Assembly (NCBI GenBank): GCA_023417655.1
Contig: JAEZFD010000024.1
Span: 1 to 15,127 of the forward strand
DNA: 15,127 nt
Direction of reading: 5' to 3'
Source of the DNA: Planctomycetota bacterium
GTDB taxonomy: Bacteria > Planctomycetota > Planctomycetia > Planctomycetales > Planctomycetaceae
Positions within the stretch are counted from its first letter, which is position 1. Every line of letters starts with the position of its first letter. Below are positions 6,621-14,591 of this stretch, one piece after another. A model generated the notes under the pieces. That model did no database searches. It was not told where the DNA came from and worked only from the letters and a program-made list of their open reading frames with translations. A program made the translations under genes and the position numbers.

Positions 6621-9586
6621 TGGCAGATTATCAACAGATCGTCGATGAGATTCGCTATGCCTTGCAGTCGGAGAACTGTGAGCTGACGGACGCATTGCAG
6701 CTCGCGGCGCAGGAGTATTCTCAGGCATGTCGTGAGGTCAACCTGCAGCTGCGGAAGATCGGTACCTACCTCGATGGTGGCCTGCGGTCGGAGGCCATTC
6801 AGCTCGCCGAGGGGCCTCCAAATGTCGAAGACCTGGTCAATATCCTCAACTTCCCAGAGCAGGAGGAATGGGCGGATGTTGTTGCGATCTACGATCTCCC
6901 CCGAAATGAGCCGCTCAACCTGCGGGTGATCGAGCAGTTGAACGATGCTCAGGTTGTCGAGCTGCCACTGCAGAGTTTGATGTCCCGTCATCGCCTACTG
7001 GCGTTGCATCGAGCTCCCTTGAAGATGCGACTCGGAGTCCTGCGCGAACTCCTCGTGTCTGACCCGGAGACTTTCAGCTGGGAAGAAGATGTTCGCGAGT
7101 TTGAGAAGGCCCGGTTGCAGGAGATCTCTCAGGAGTGTCGGACCGCACAACGCGAAGGCAATTTTTCACAGCTCAGACAATTGCATGTCGAAGTCTCGTC
7201 TGAGGACTGGCTCGAAACGCCGCCGACGGGGCTCATTAAAACGATTAAAGCCAGCGCGGCTGAGTTGACTCGTCAGTCGGCTCAGCGGGGGCTGGTTGAG
7301 GTTTCTGCGGAACTCGAGCAGGCTTTCAATGAGCTTGATCTCCCCCGGGCGCGTGGACTCGCGACGCGTTGGAAAGAACTGGAGCGACAGGCCGGCCAGA
7401 ACGTTTCTCCTGCACTCACCCAACAAGTGACCCCGATCCTTGGCTGGGTGCAGGATGAACTGGAACGGGAGGCCGCGGAAAAGCAGTTTAAGTCGTTGAT
7501 CGCCAGACTGGAACATTCGCTGGATCAGTCTGGTGATCTCGAAGAACTTGACCAGCTCGTTCATGAGATCAACCGTCTCGAACGTGGGATCCCTGAACTT
7601 CTCGCGATCCGCTACAGGAATCAACGAGAGGCAATACAGCTCACCCGGGCGCGGACGTATCGGTTGCAGTTCGGAACCGCGATGGCAGTGGTGGTGGTCA
7701 TTGCGGTCGGTGTCGGATTTCTGGTGCGGAATCAGGTCGCTGCCAATGAGGTGCAGCGACTGGCGGACCATATCAACCGACTCCTGGATGAGCAGCAGTT
7801 TGAGGAAGCGGAATCGCTGCTTGGCTCTCGTGATGATGTTCTTCGCTGGGATCCGCTTGCAGCGGTCCAGACTCGGCTGACGTCAGAGCTTCGCAAGGAT
7901 GAAGAACGCAAGGCAAAACTCTCGAGCCTCCTGAAGTCTGCCGGGGAGACAGAGTCCTTCCGCGATTCGATCGAAGCGATCGAACAGGCTCAGAAGCTGG
8001 CGATCACTTCCGATGAAAAACTGAAGGTCGCAGACCTGAAACGAGCGAAAGAAAAAGCCCACAACGAAGCGATGGCTGCGCGAGAAAAGGCGTTCAATGA
8101 GTCAGTCGTTTCTACTCGTAACATTCTGGTCTCCATCCACGATGGGATGGGAGACGGGCCGGGCGATCAGCGCGTGGGGGAACTTTTAGGGCAGGCCACG
8201 TCACTCATTGAACAGCTTCAGGTCAATGTGCAAGGGATGCGGCCTGAGTTCTCCAGTCAGCTCCGACTGTTGGTTGCACGCCATAAAGAACTCGATGATC
8301 TGCGGCGTCAGCGAATGACCTATCAGCAAAGGGCGCAAGAGCTGACGACTCGGGCGGGCATCGCGAGTGATGTTTCAAAGCCGGATGAGGCCGTCGACCA
8401 GTATCGCGTCGCACTGCTCGCTTTCGCAGACGTTCTTCCGCAGGAGCAGGCGGCAGATCTCTATCGCAAGGCGGCCGCAGAAGAGACCAGCTGGAAGTCA
8501 GCGATGCGGTGGGCAAAGCAATCGAGCAGCTGGGACGAGGTCTGGCCGCGTGATCTCACGGTGATGGCTGCACGAGTCAAAGAGTGTCAACAGTTTCTGA
8601 CGGACAATCCTGGTGCTCCTGATACTGCAGTGGTCAAGCGTTATCTCGAACAGCTGGAAGCCAACGTTTCGATCACGGGACACGTCAATGGATCCGGAGA
8701 GGGCCTGCAGTCACGCCTGTTGAGAGTCTTCTCAAGCGCGCTCGTCGAACGATCCTGGTGCCTGAAGACACGCGACGGTCGTGTTTTCTACGTACCGAAG
8801 AAGATGACGATTGCCTCGAGCGGACTTCCCAACTTTCCGTTTCTGGTCGGGTATGGAGACGAAGATGTCGAGATTCAGAAACGGGTTCCACCAGCCGATC
8901 TGATTTCACTGGAGGCGACTCCTTCCCCATGTCAGCTGCTTGCCCGCCACGTGAAAGACCGCCTGTCGACACTCAGTCCTGAAGAATGGAATTCCTTCTG
9001 CCTGGATCTGACCAAACGCATACTGGAGGAGCAGGATCTGAACGATTTTCTGAAACTGGACCTGCTGAAACGCTGTCTTGAGCTCGCCGCCAATGGTGAC
9101 GTGTTTCTCAAGGAGCAGCTTGAACCGCATTTGAAACAGGTGCAGGCGGCTGCAATCAACCCGCTCGCTCGCTGGATGAATCCGGATGACTCTGATGGGG
9201 TTAAAGCGACGAACGACGCCCGACAGGTCCTCTCGCATTTTCGACGGCTGAAAGATCTCGGCGAAGTCTGGAAGGCAGCGGATCAGCAGCGATTGCGTTT
9301 TCAGGATTTGATGAAACGCCCGACCTGTATGGTGGGCTGGCTGCAGCCTGGCAACAGCTGGACTTGTCATGTCGACCGCTCGCGTCCACTTCCGGATGCC
9401 GATCTGCTGGTGACCTTTACCCCAGCTGGGGGCGACTCCAGCGAATGGCGAAATATCGGGCAGATTCTCAAGGAAGAGATCATCCTGAAGCCGGAAGCAT
9501 CGGCCTTTCTCGCGGCAGGGCGCCCTGTCTTCTCGCTCCGAAAAGAGAACACGGGAATGCCCTCGGTCTCGCTGAATCGAGAGTGA
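6620..9586 (+). CDS. Large single-pass helical membrane protein, family unknown
   Basis: This 988-residue protein starts at an ATG overlapping the previous stop (TAATG), with AGGAGG nine bases upstream. Residues 1-350 are rich in Glu, Gln, Arg and Leu and almost wholly helical, with coiled-coil-like stretches around 160-340. A single membrane helix lies at about 351-369 (FGTAMAVVVVIAVGVGFLV). Residues 370-680 are again helical, with TPR-like hairpins (EEAESLL, AVDQYRVALLAF). Residues 685-988 look globular, with strand-rich stretches near 715-765 and 900-980 around a helical middle. No catalytic motif is seen. Positive residues just before the helix (RTYR) suggest the N-terminus is cytosolic and the last 600 residues periplasmic. 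Its position next to the GAP1-N-like gene suggests it replaces the middle and C-terminal GAP1 parts or acts as a scaffold; that is a guess. Confidence 0.7.
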   Translation: MADYQQIVDEIRYALQSENCELTDALQLAAQEYSQACREVNLQLRKIGTYLDGGLRSEAIQLAEGPPNVEDLVNILNFPEQEEWADVVAIYDLPRNEPLNLRVIEQLNDAQVVELPLQSLMSRHRLLALHRAPLKMRLGVLRELLVSDPETFSWEEDVREFEKARLQEISQECRTAQREGNFSQLRQLHVEVSSEDWLETPPTGLIKTIKASAAELTRQSAQRGLVEVSAELEQAFNELDLPRARGLATRWKELERQAGQNVSPALTQQVTPILGWVQDELEREAAEKQFKSLIARLEHSLDQSGDLEELDQLVHEINRLERGIPELLAIRYRNQREAIQLTRARTYRLQFGTAMAVVVVIAVGVGFLVRNQVAANEVQRLADHINRLLDEQQFEEAESLLGSRDDVLRWDPLAAVQTRLTSELRKDEERKAKLSSLLKSAGETESFRDSIEAIEQAQKLAITSDEKLKVADLKRAKEKAHNEAMAAREKAFNESVVSTRNILVSIHDGMGDGPGDQRVGELLGQATSLIEQLQVNVQGMRPEFSSQLRLLVARHKELDDLRRQRMTYQQRAQELTTRAGIASDVSKPDEAVDQYRVALLAFADVLPQEQAADLYRKAAAEETSWKSAMRWAKQSSSWDEVWPRDLTVMAARVKECQQFLTDNPGAPDTAVVKRYLEQLEANVSITGHVNGSGEGLQSRLLRVFSSALVERSWCLKTRDGRVFYVPKKMTIASSGLPNFPFLVGYGDEDVEIQKRVPPADLISLEATPSPCQLLARHVKDRLSTLSPEEWNSFCLDLTKRILEEQDLNDFLKLDLLKRCLELAANGDVFLKEQLEPHLKQVQAAAINPLARWMNPDDSDGVKATNDARQVLSHFRRLKDLGEVWKAADQQRLRFQDLMKRPTCMVGWLQPGNSWTCHVDRSRPLPDADLLVTFTPAGGDSSEWRNIGQILKEEIILKPEASAFLAAGRPVFSLRKENTGMPSVSLNRE

Positions 9587-9613
9587 AAGTCGCTGCTCCT
9601 CTAAACCTTGAGA

Positions 9614-10957
9614 ATGATGATGTCTGACTCGAATGTGAAGCACTTTGTGCGGATCAATGGCAAGATCCTGGGCCCTTTCGGGCGGGATCAGCTCAGCTCA
9701 TTGAAATCCCGCGGGCGGTTGCACTCGGACCACGAGGTTTCGGTGGACCGCCGAACCTGGCTGCCTGCGTCCACCCTTGCGGATTTGTTCGCACCGCCTG
9801 GCGACAGAAACCAGTCGGCCGCTCCCTCATTCTCGAGCCCACACGAATCGGATTCGAAATCGGTCGAATGGTTTTATGTCATCGGCGATAAGCAGGAAGG
9901 GCCCGTTCCCTTTAAAGAGCTGAAGAAACTGGCTGCACAGGGAGTGCTAACTCATCGTGACCTGATCTGGCACTCCGGCCTGGAAGAGTGGATCAGCGCC
10001 GGCGAGCAACCCGGTTTGATTCCGACACGAAACCGTTTCTCACGACACGTTGGCGGAACTGAGACAATTGACGGACAAGCCAACACCAGAAGCCAGACAT
10101 GGCTTTGGAGTCTGGCGCTGGATGCTCTAAGGGAGCATCTCTCTGCGAATCAGTTGCAACGATTTGTGACTTCCCTGTCTTCACTGGGAGGATTGAGTCT
10201 GACGTTCACGATGATCTTTGGAGTTGTCTACTACACCACGGTCGCCATTCGATTGAATGCAGTGCCCATGGTTTTTCTGGGCCTTTCGATGGTTCTCGTG
10301 GTTTCGGCAGTGAAATACATCGGACTTCATTCGCTGCAGGCGAGTGACGCCTTGATTCGAACAACTCCGAATCAGATGTCCTCTCACGCACCTGTGAATA
10401 TGGCGTCAGTGATTCTGCTCACGTCAGGAATTCTCATTTCTTCCTGGCTCGTATACCGAGGCATCCATGTGTCAAGCTTCGGAGAGAAGACTGGCCTTTT
10501 TGTGGCGGCAGGAGAGATCTTTTTCGTGCTGAGCATGAGCGCCTGCTTTCTCCTCCAGTCGACCTGGATGAATGTCGAAGTCATACCGACATCGCGAGCA
10601 GGATTAGAAGGCATTGCGGTGCTGTCATTCCTCCTGAAACTCGCCACTCGGCTCAGTGCGCTCGTCTTTGTGACAAGTTCAATTCTCTCAGCGGTGGGCT
10701 TTGGCGTTTCGAGTCTGGTGGCCATATTTTCATCAAACTTTGTCGAATCACTTGAAGAGCTCAACCAGCTTTCGCAATTTAGCATTCTTCATCTCATCAT
10801 CGCCGGTCTCTCTCCTTTAGTGGCGTATCTTTGGTTTGTGTTAGGGGGACTGTTTTTAGACGTTTGCCAGAACTTGATTCACGCGGACGGAAGAACTTTG
10901 TCTCCTCTCCGGACGACCGAGGAGACTCAGAATGGGTACAGCTCTGCAAATGGATAA
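9614..10957 (+). CDS. Double GYF_2-like domain, polytopic membrane protein
   Basis: This protein is about 447 residues from the ATG at 9614. A TTG at 9608 and ATGs at 9617 and 9620 are equally possible, and no clear ribosome site separates them. Two GYF_2 (DUF4339-type) domains occupy roughly residues 10-58 and 85-136. The second has the classic pattern (EWFYVIGDKQEGPV, then LIWHSGLEEWISAGE); the first keeps NGKILGPFGRDQL but lacks the usual tryptophan-tyrosine start. About six membrane helices follow between residues 190 and 416, of no family I recognise. GYF domains in eukaryotes bind proline-rich peptides; binding by the bacterial versions is presumed. It follows gene 4 by 27 bases and overlaps gene 6. 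The related GYF pair in gene 6 points to a duplication. A membrane adaptor is the best guess. Confidence 0.75.
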   Translation: MMMSDSNVKHFVRINGKILGPFGRDQLSSLKSRGRLHSDHEVSVDRRTWLPASTLADLFAPPGDRNQSAAPSFSSPHESDSKSVEWFYVIGDKQEGPVPFKELKKLAAQGVLTHRDLIWHSGLEEWISAGEQPGLIPTRNRFSRHVGGTETIDGQANTRSQTWLWSLALDALREHLSANQLQRFVTSLSSLGGLSLTFTMIFGVVYYTTVAIRLNAVPMVFLGLSMVLVVSAVKYIGLHSLQASDALIRTTPNQMSSHAPVNMASVILLTSGILISSWLVYRGIHVSSFGEKTGLFVAAGEIFFVLSMSACFLLQSTWMNVEVIPTSRAGLEGIAVLSFLLKLATRLSALVFVTSSILSAVGFGVSSLVAIFSSNFVESLEELNQLSQFSILHLIIAGLSPLVAYLWFVLGGLFLDVCQNLIHADGRTLSPLRTTEETQNGYSSANG

Positions 10958-11696
10958 GCGATTTTACATCAAAGCAGGCTCAAAGATCCTTGGTCCGTTT
11001 GAGCGAAAGCAGCTCGATTCGCTTTACGCTCGAGGACGAATCCGGCAAAGTCATCTGATTTCAACTGATCGATTTGGCTGGAAATCCTTCGACGATTTCC
11101 TGAGCTCAACCGAGCAGCCGTCTCTGCAGGCAGGACCAATCCACGATGAGAGTGAGTGGTACTATGCCCTGAATGAGCGGCGAATGGGGCCATGTGACTG
11201 GGACCAGCTTCAGTCAATGTTTCAAGCAGGCGAACTTCCCCCCGAAACTCTGGTTTGGCGGGAAGGAATGCCACGTTGGGTCCCCGCAGCCAACATCCCC
11301 GATCTCGATTTCAGAGAACTTCCGCCGCTGCCATCACTGACTATCACCCCGGACACCCCGAGCTTGCGAAGAATTTGTCTGAAGTGCGGAATGCATGATC
11401 TGACCGGCGGTGCATTCTGTTCGCAATGTGGAAGTCCCTACAAAGCAGGCGCTGAAAGGCAATTACCTCTTGCGGCGGGCGGGGATCGAAAAGATCGATT
11501 GGTGGCAGCTCTGCTGGCATTCTTTCTCGGTGGGTTCGGCGTTCATCACTTCTATCTGGGAAATGTCGCGCTCGGAGTGCTTTATCTTTTGTTTTGCTGG
11601 ACATTCATCCCAGCAATCATCTCTTTTATCGAAGGAATCGTTTTCCTTTGTACGGGCCCCGAGTCATTCGACTCACAATATAACACTCGCCATTGA
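10932..11696 (+). CDS. Double GYF_2 domain, zinc-ribbon, TM2-domain protein
   Basis: This 254-residue protein has two GYF_2 domains at residues 10-60 (FYIKAGSKILGPFERKQL) and 76-124 (EWYYALNERRMGPCDW, VWREGMPRWVPA). A zinc ribbon follows with Cys149-x2-Cys152 and Cys163-x2-Cys166. A TM2 domain occupies about 187-241: two membrane helices around FFLGGFGVHHFYLGN, the hallmark of the family. Zinc-ribbon/TM2 proteins are common in bacteria and mostly of unknown function. The start chosen has GGAG seven bases upstream and overlaps gene 5 by 26 bases; ATG at 10950 would give an 8-base overlap and begin almost at the first GYF domain. The cytosolic face carries all the soluble domains, so an adaptor between membrane and cytosolic partners is likely. 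Confidence 0.85.
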   Translation: MGTALQMDKRFYIKAGSKILGPFERKQLDSLYARGRIRQSHLISTDRFGWKSFDDFLSSTEQPSLQAGPIHDESEWYYALNERRMGPCDWDQLQSMFQAGELPPETLVWREGMPRWVPAANIPDLDFRELPPLPSLTITPDTPSLRRICLKCGMHDLTGGAFCSQCGSPYKAGAERQLPLAAGGDRKDRLVAALLAFFLGGFGVHHFYLGNVALGVLYLLFCWTFIPAIISFIEGIVFLCTGPESFDSQYNTRH

Positions 11697-11702
11697 TTTA
11701 GA

Positions 11703-12575
11703 ATGTCATCATCTTCCCCACTCATTGTGATCGCTCCCCCACAGCTTTCCTGGCATCGCTCCGACCCGGAGCAGATGCTGCATTTTCGTGGCGGGAGGTT
11801 CACCCGGGTGAACAACTTCTGTTCGTTCCTGCTCGCGCTTCTTGCGAGTTGCGCGTTCTATGCCGCGTTGATTCCATTCGAAGAGACGTACTTCGCCAAG
11901 ATGTTCATGGAGCGAGGGCGAATTCCCTATGCCATCGTTTTTTTCTTCTGCTGGTCGATGGCGATCCTTTTCATCAAGACGTTGAAGCTGCGAATACAGC
12001 GAAGGACCTTGCATTTAGACGTGCTTCCTCAAAGTCCGGAATTCGTACTCTCCCCATCGACAGCCAAGGAAGTGACGCATCGGATTCATCAATTTGTGGA
12101 TGACCCCCGCCAGTTCCTGCTGTTGAACCGGATCGAGATTGCCCTGTCGAACCTGAAGAACCTGGGACGCGTCACGGATGTCGACGAGATCCTGAAATCA
12201 CAGGGCGATCAGGATGAGTCGACCGTGGAAACCAGTTACTCCATCGTCAATGGATTTGTCTGGGCCATTCCTGTCCTGGGGTTTATCGGCACGGTGGAAG
12301 GACTCTCCATGTCGATCGGTGGCTTCGGCGAAGTGCTTGCCACGACCGAACAGTTGTCAGAAATCAAATCGTCCTTGCAGAGTGTCACAGCAGGTCTGGC
12401 AATCGCTTTTGAGACAACACTGCAAGGGCTGGTCGGGGCACTTGTGGTGCAGCTGTGTCTCAATCAGACGAAGAAACGAGAGGAAGAATTCCTCGACGAC
12501 TGCGCAGAGTACTGCACTCGCAATGTCGTCGGACGCCTGCGTCTGACTCCCTATGAGATGGGGAGCAGCGAATGA
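11703..12575 (+). CDS. MotA/TolQ/ExbB family proton-channel protein
   Basis: This 290-residue protein has hydrophobic helices at about 39-59, 75-92, 184-203 and 224-252, with a roughly 90-residue cytosolic loop between the second and third. This is the four-helix layout of MotA rather than the three-helix layout of ExbB. The family signature is clear in IPVLGFIGTVEGLSMSIGGF (189-208) and in SVTAGLAIAFETTLQGLVGA. Members form pentamers around two copies of a MotB/ExbD-type subunit and use ion flow to drive motion. The two genes directly downstream, linked by ATGA overlaps, fit the partner role. It lacks the long cytosolic tail typical of ZorA. The gap from gene 6 is six bases, and the ribosome site is weak. 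Confidence 0.88.
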   Translation: MSSSSPLIVIAPPQLSWHRSDPEQMLHFRGGRFTRVNNFCSFLLALLASCAFYAALIPFEETYFAKMFMERGRIPYAIVFFFCWSMAILFIKTLKLRIQRRTLHLDVLPQSPEFVLSPSTAKEVTHRIHQFVDDPRQFLLLNRIEIALSNLKNLGRVTDVDEILKSQGDQDESTVETSYSIVNGFVWAIPVLGFIGTVEGLSMSIGGFGEVLATTEQLSEIKSSLQSVTAGLAIAFETTLQGLVGALVVQLCLNQTKKREEEFLDDCAEYCTRNVVGRLRLTPYEMGSSE

Positions 12576-13411
12576 GTCGCCGTTCTCGACGGTCCGGGCC
12601 GACCATTACGCTGTTCTTCTTTCAGGACATCATCATGTCGACCAGTGGGATCATGATGATGATCGTTCTCATGCTCTGCCTGGAATTGATCGAACGTCAA
12701 GAACTCAGCGCGGCCATCACAGAGGTCCCCGTTGAACAGGTTGAAGACGCGGTCTCTCAACTGCAGCTCGAGATCGAGGAATTGGAGAAGAAGCTAGCAG
12801 CGATCGCACAACTGGCGAATACGGCTTCTCAAATGCCTACTTCAGACCGAAAAGAGCGGATCGCATTTCTGAAGTCTGCCAACAGTGCCCTGCAGGTGGA
12901 ACTCGACAGGCTGCAGGGAGAACTCAACAAGCAGGAGCAGATGGAGCCCGAGCGGGATGTCTGCCGCAAGCGACTCAAAGAGTTGCAGGCCGAACTCGAT
13001 CAGGGACAGCGCGAGCTGTCCAATGTTCAGAGAACGATCCAGGAAGAACACGGCGAGGATCGCCCTCTGTTTACGATTTCGAACGGGAATCACCGACAAG
13101 GGTGGATTGTCGATGTCTCGGGCGGACAGATTCAAGTCGCTCCCATCGGCAGGGCCGAGAAACCCAAAGTTTTCCGTTCGTCACGCAAGGGACTGCTGGA
13201 GAGGCAGTCCGCCGAATCGGCTTTTCTGGAGTGGAGTTCCAATGTGAATCGTCAATCGCATCCCTACTACTTTCTATTCGTCCGGCCGAGCGGCGTGCGT
13301 GAGTTCGAGAAGATTACAGAATCATTCAAGCAGTCGGGGACAGCATACGGCTATGATGTCGCAAGTGTCCGGCAGACCTTGCTGCATCCTGAACGAGGTG
13401 CCGGACAATGA
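12572..13411 (+). CDS. Single-pass coiled-coil protein, MotB/ExbD-like partner A
   Basis: This 279-residue protein has an arginine-rich cytosolic start (MSRRSRRSG), one membrane helix at about 13-38, a coiled coil (55-157) and a C-terminal globular domain (165-279). Asp19 lies near the start of the helix (FFFQDIIMSTSGIMMM), where MotB, ExbD and ZorB carry their essential ion-binding aspartate. The C-terminal domain contains YYFLFVRPSGVREFEKI (232-248) and ends YGYDVASVRQTL; it is not an OmpA-type peptidoglycan-binding domain by eye. The start overlaps the channel gene by ATGA with GGGGAG six bases upstream, so translation is probably coupled. A stator or plug-bearing subunit with the coiled coil in the periplasm is inferred. 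Confidence 0.75.
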   Translation: MSRRSRRSGPTITLFFFQDIIMSTSGIMMMIVLMLCLELIERQELSAAITEVPVEQVEDAVSQLQLEIEELEKKLAAIAQLANTASQMPTSDRKERIAFLKSANSALQVELDRLQGELNKQEQMEPERDVCRKRLKELQAELDQGQRELSNVQRTIQEEHGEDRPLFTISNGNHRQGWIVDVSGGQIQVAPIGRAEKPKVFRSSRKGLLERQSAESAFLEWSSNVNRQSHPYYFLFVRPSGVREFEKITESFKQSGTAYGYDVASVRQTLLHPERGAGQ

Positions 13412-14316
13412 CACGAAGGCGCAAGGCACCGGCGGATAGTCTGGACCTGTTGCTCGACACGATCTGCAACACGTTTGGAGGCATTCTTTTTATCGCACTG
13501 CTTGTCGTTCTATTGCTGCAGGTGAGCGGAACGCCTCAGGCCGCAATGAGTACCACTGAGATGCTGCAGGCGAGCGAGTTGCAGCATCAGCAGCAGACGC
13601 TGACCGAATTAAAATCGCGGCTACAATCCACTCTGGAGCAACAACGCCCCACGCTGGACTCGCTCTCTGATCGCGATGCGGACGTGACACTGACGCAATA
13701 TCAGGTCGAGGAGACACAGCTTGAATCGCTCAAGGCCAAAATCACTGCGATCCAGCGGCGGCAGCTGGAGTTGAAGAATGAGGATGAAAGGAGACTCGAG
13801 GAGATCAAGCAACTCGAGCGAAACCTGAAGACGTTTCAGTCGGAAATCGACGAAGCAAGAAAGACTCAGGCCCGACAACGGGATTCACGACGCAAAACTC
13901 TTGACCTGCCCGCTGTCCGGGATCCCGGGATCAGGTCTCAGGTGACGGTTATTCTTCAATTTCACCGATTCTATCTCTGGCACCGCTATTCGAGCGATGG
14001 ATCGCGTGAAGGACTGAACACAGACAATTTTCTGATTCTGGGAGAAGAAGGACCGGGAATTCAGACGTCCCCCAATCCGGCTGCCGGGGTGCCACTGGAT
14101 GGCTCCGAAAGCTCGAAACAGCGACTGATACAGCAGCTGTCCAGGTTCAACCGCAGCCGTCACTATCTCATGGTCGTCGTTCGTCCCGACTCTTATGGCG
14201 ACTTTGAGCAGGTGAGGACCGCCGCGACTGCGCTGCAGCTGGAGTACGATCTTCGTCCCTCAACCGTGGATGACGTCTGGCTCGACCGCGGCGGCACCAA
14301 AGGGCTTGTTCAATAA
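13408..14316 (+). CDS. Single-pass coiled-coil protein, MotB/ExbD-like partner B
   Basis: This 302-residue protein has a basic start (MTRRRK), then Asp17 in SLDLLLDTICNTFGGILFIA and one membrane helix at about 18-38. A long glutamine- and glutamate-rich coiled coil covers roughly 50-162, followed by a C-terminal domain (175-302). RHYLMVVVRPDSYGDFEQVR (251-270) aligns with the VRPSG...FE segment of the gene before it, and both proteins end in a similar Tyr-Asp-containing strand, so the two are distant paralogues. The start overlaps gene 8 by ATGA, with GAGGTG seven bases upstream. It is the last gene of the operon. Asp17 is the candidate ion-binding residue. Whether A and B form a heterodimer in one channel or alternate is open. 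Confidence 0.75.
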   Translation: MTRRRKAPADSLDLLLDTICNTFGGILFIALLVVLLLQVSGTPQAAMSTTEMLQASELQHQQQTLTELKSRLQSTLEQQRPTLDSLSDRDADVTLTQYQVEETQLESLKAKITAIQRRQLELKNEDERRLEEIKQLERNLKTFQSEIDEARKTQARQRDSRRKTLDLPAVRDPGIRSQVTVILQFHRFYLWHRYSSDGSREGLNTDNFLILGEEGPGIQTSPNPAAGVPLDGSESSKQRLIQQLSRFNRSRHYLMVVVRPDSYGDFEQVRTAATALQLEYDLRPSTVDDVWLDRGGTKGLVQ

Positions 14317-14358
14317 CGCCTGCCGCGTCGCTCTTTGACGTAACACGCTTTGGGGACG

Positions 14359-14399
14359 TTCGGTACGATCACCGAATTTGAGTTTCCAGTGAAACTCGA
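14359..14399 (+). terminator. Tandem hairpins after the operon, possible terminator or 3' stabiliser
   Basis: The first stem is TTCGGT/ACCGAA (14359-14364 and 14371-14376, six-base loop) followed by TTT. The second stem, GAGTTTC/GAAACTC, is a perfect 7 base pairs with a CAGT loop (14380-14397), extendable by a T-G and a T-A pair outward. They begin 42 bases after the last stop codon. Neither has a long U-tract, so factor-independent termination is uncertain; protection of the transcript end is an alternative. A weaker TCACTC/GAGTGA stem lies at 14461-14479. Confidence 0.35.
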
Positions 14400-14558
14400 C
14401 GCCCGTTTCGAATCCAGTCAGACGAACAGAGACACTGTCGAACTCATCTCTCGGAACCACTCACTCGCAGATTGAGTGAACCATCAGGGGGCTGAAGCAA
14501 TTCTGCTGACTTCGCATTGGAGAGTACGGACATTCAGTCTGGCGTGGAATGGGCTTTT

Positions 14559-14586
14559 CTTTGAGACTGTCGGGATCTCAAGGAGG
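14559..14586 (+). promoter_or_regulatory. Hairpin masking the ribosome site of the right-hand transposase
   Basis: CTTTGAGA (14559-14566) pairs with TCTCAAGG (14576-14583), 8 pairs with one G-T wobble and a nine-base loop. The right arm covers the first part of the AAGGAGG ribosome site (14580-14586). Insertion sequences often hide their ribosome site this way so that transcripts entering from outside do not yield transposase. Confidence 0.4.
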
Positions 14587-14591
14587 AGTGA

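Noticed and set aside
8906..9643. Long antisense open frame (245 codons) opposite genes 4 and 5; similar ones at 2885-3481, 4370-4948 and 7166-7771
   Set aside because: They mirror real coding sequence on the plus strand, have no family motifs, and are expected shadows in DNA of this composition.
11703..14316. Naming genes 7-9 as Zorya (ZorA/ZorB)
   Set aside because: The channel lacks the long ZorA tail, there are two partner proteins without a visible OmpA-type domain, and no ZorC, ZorD or ZorE gene is present.
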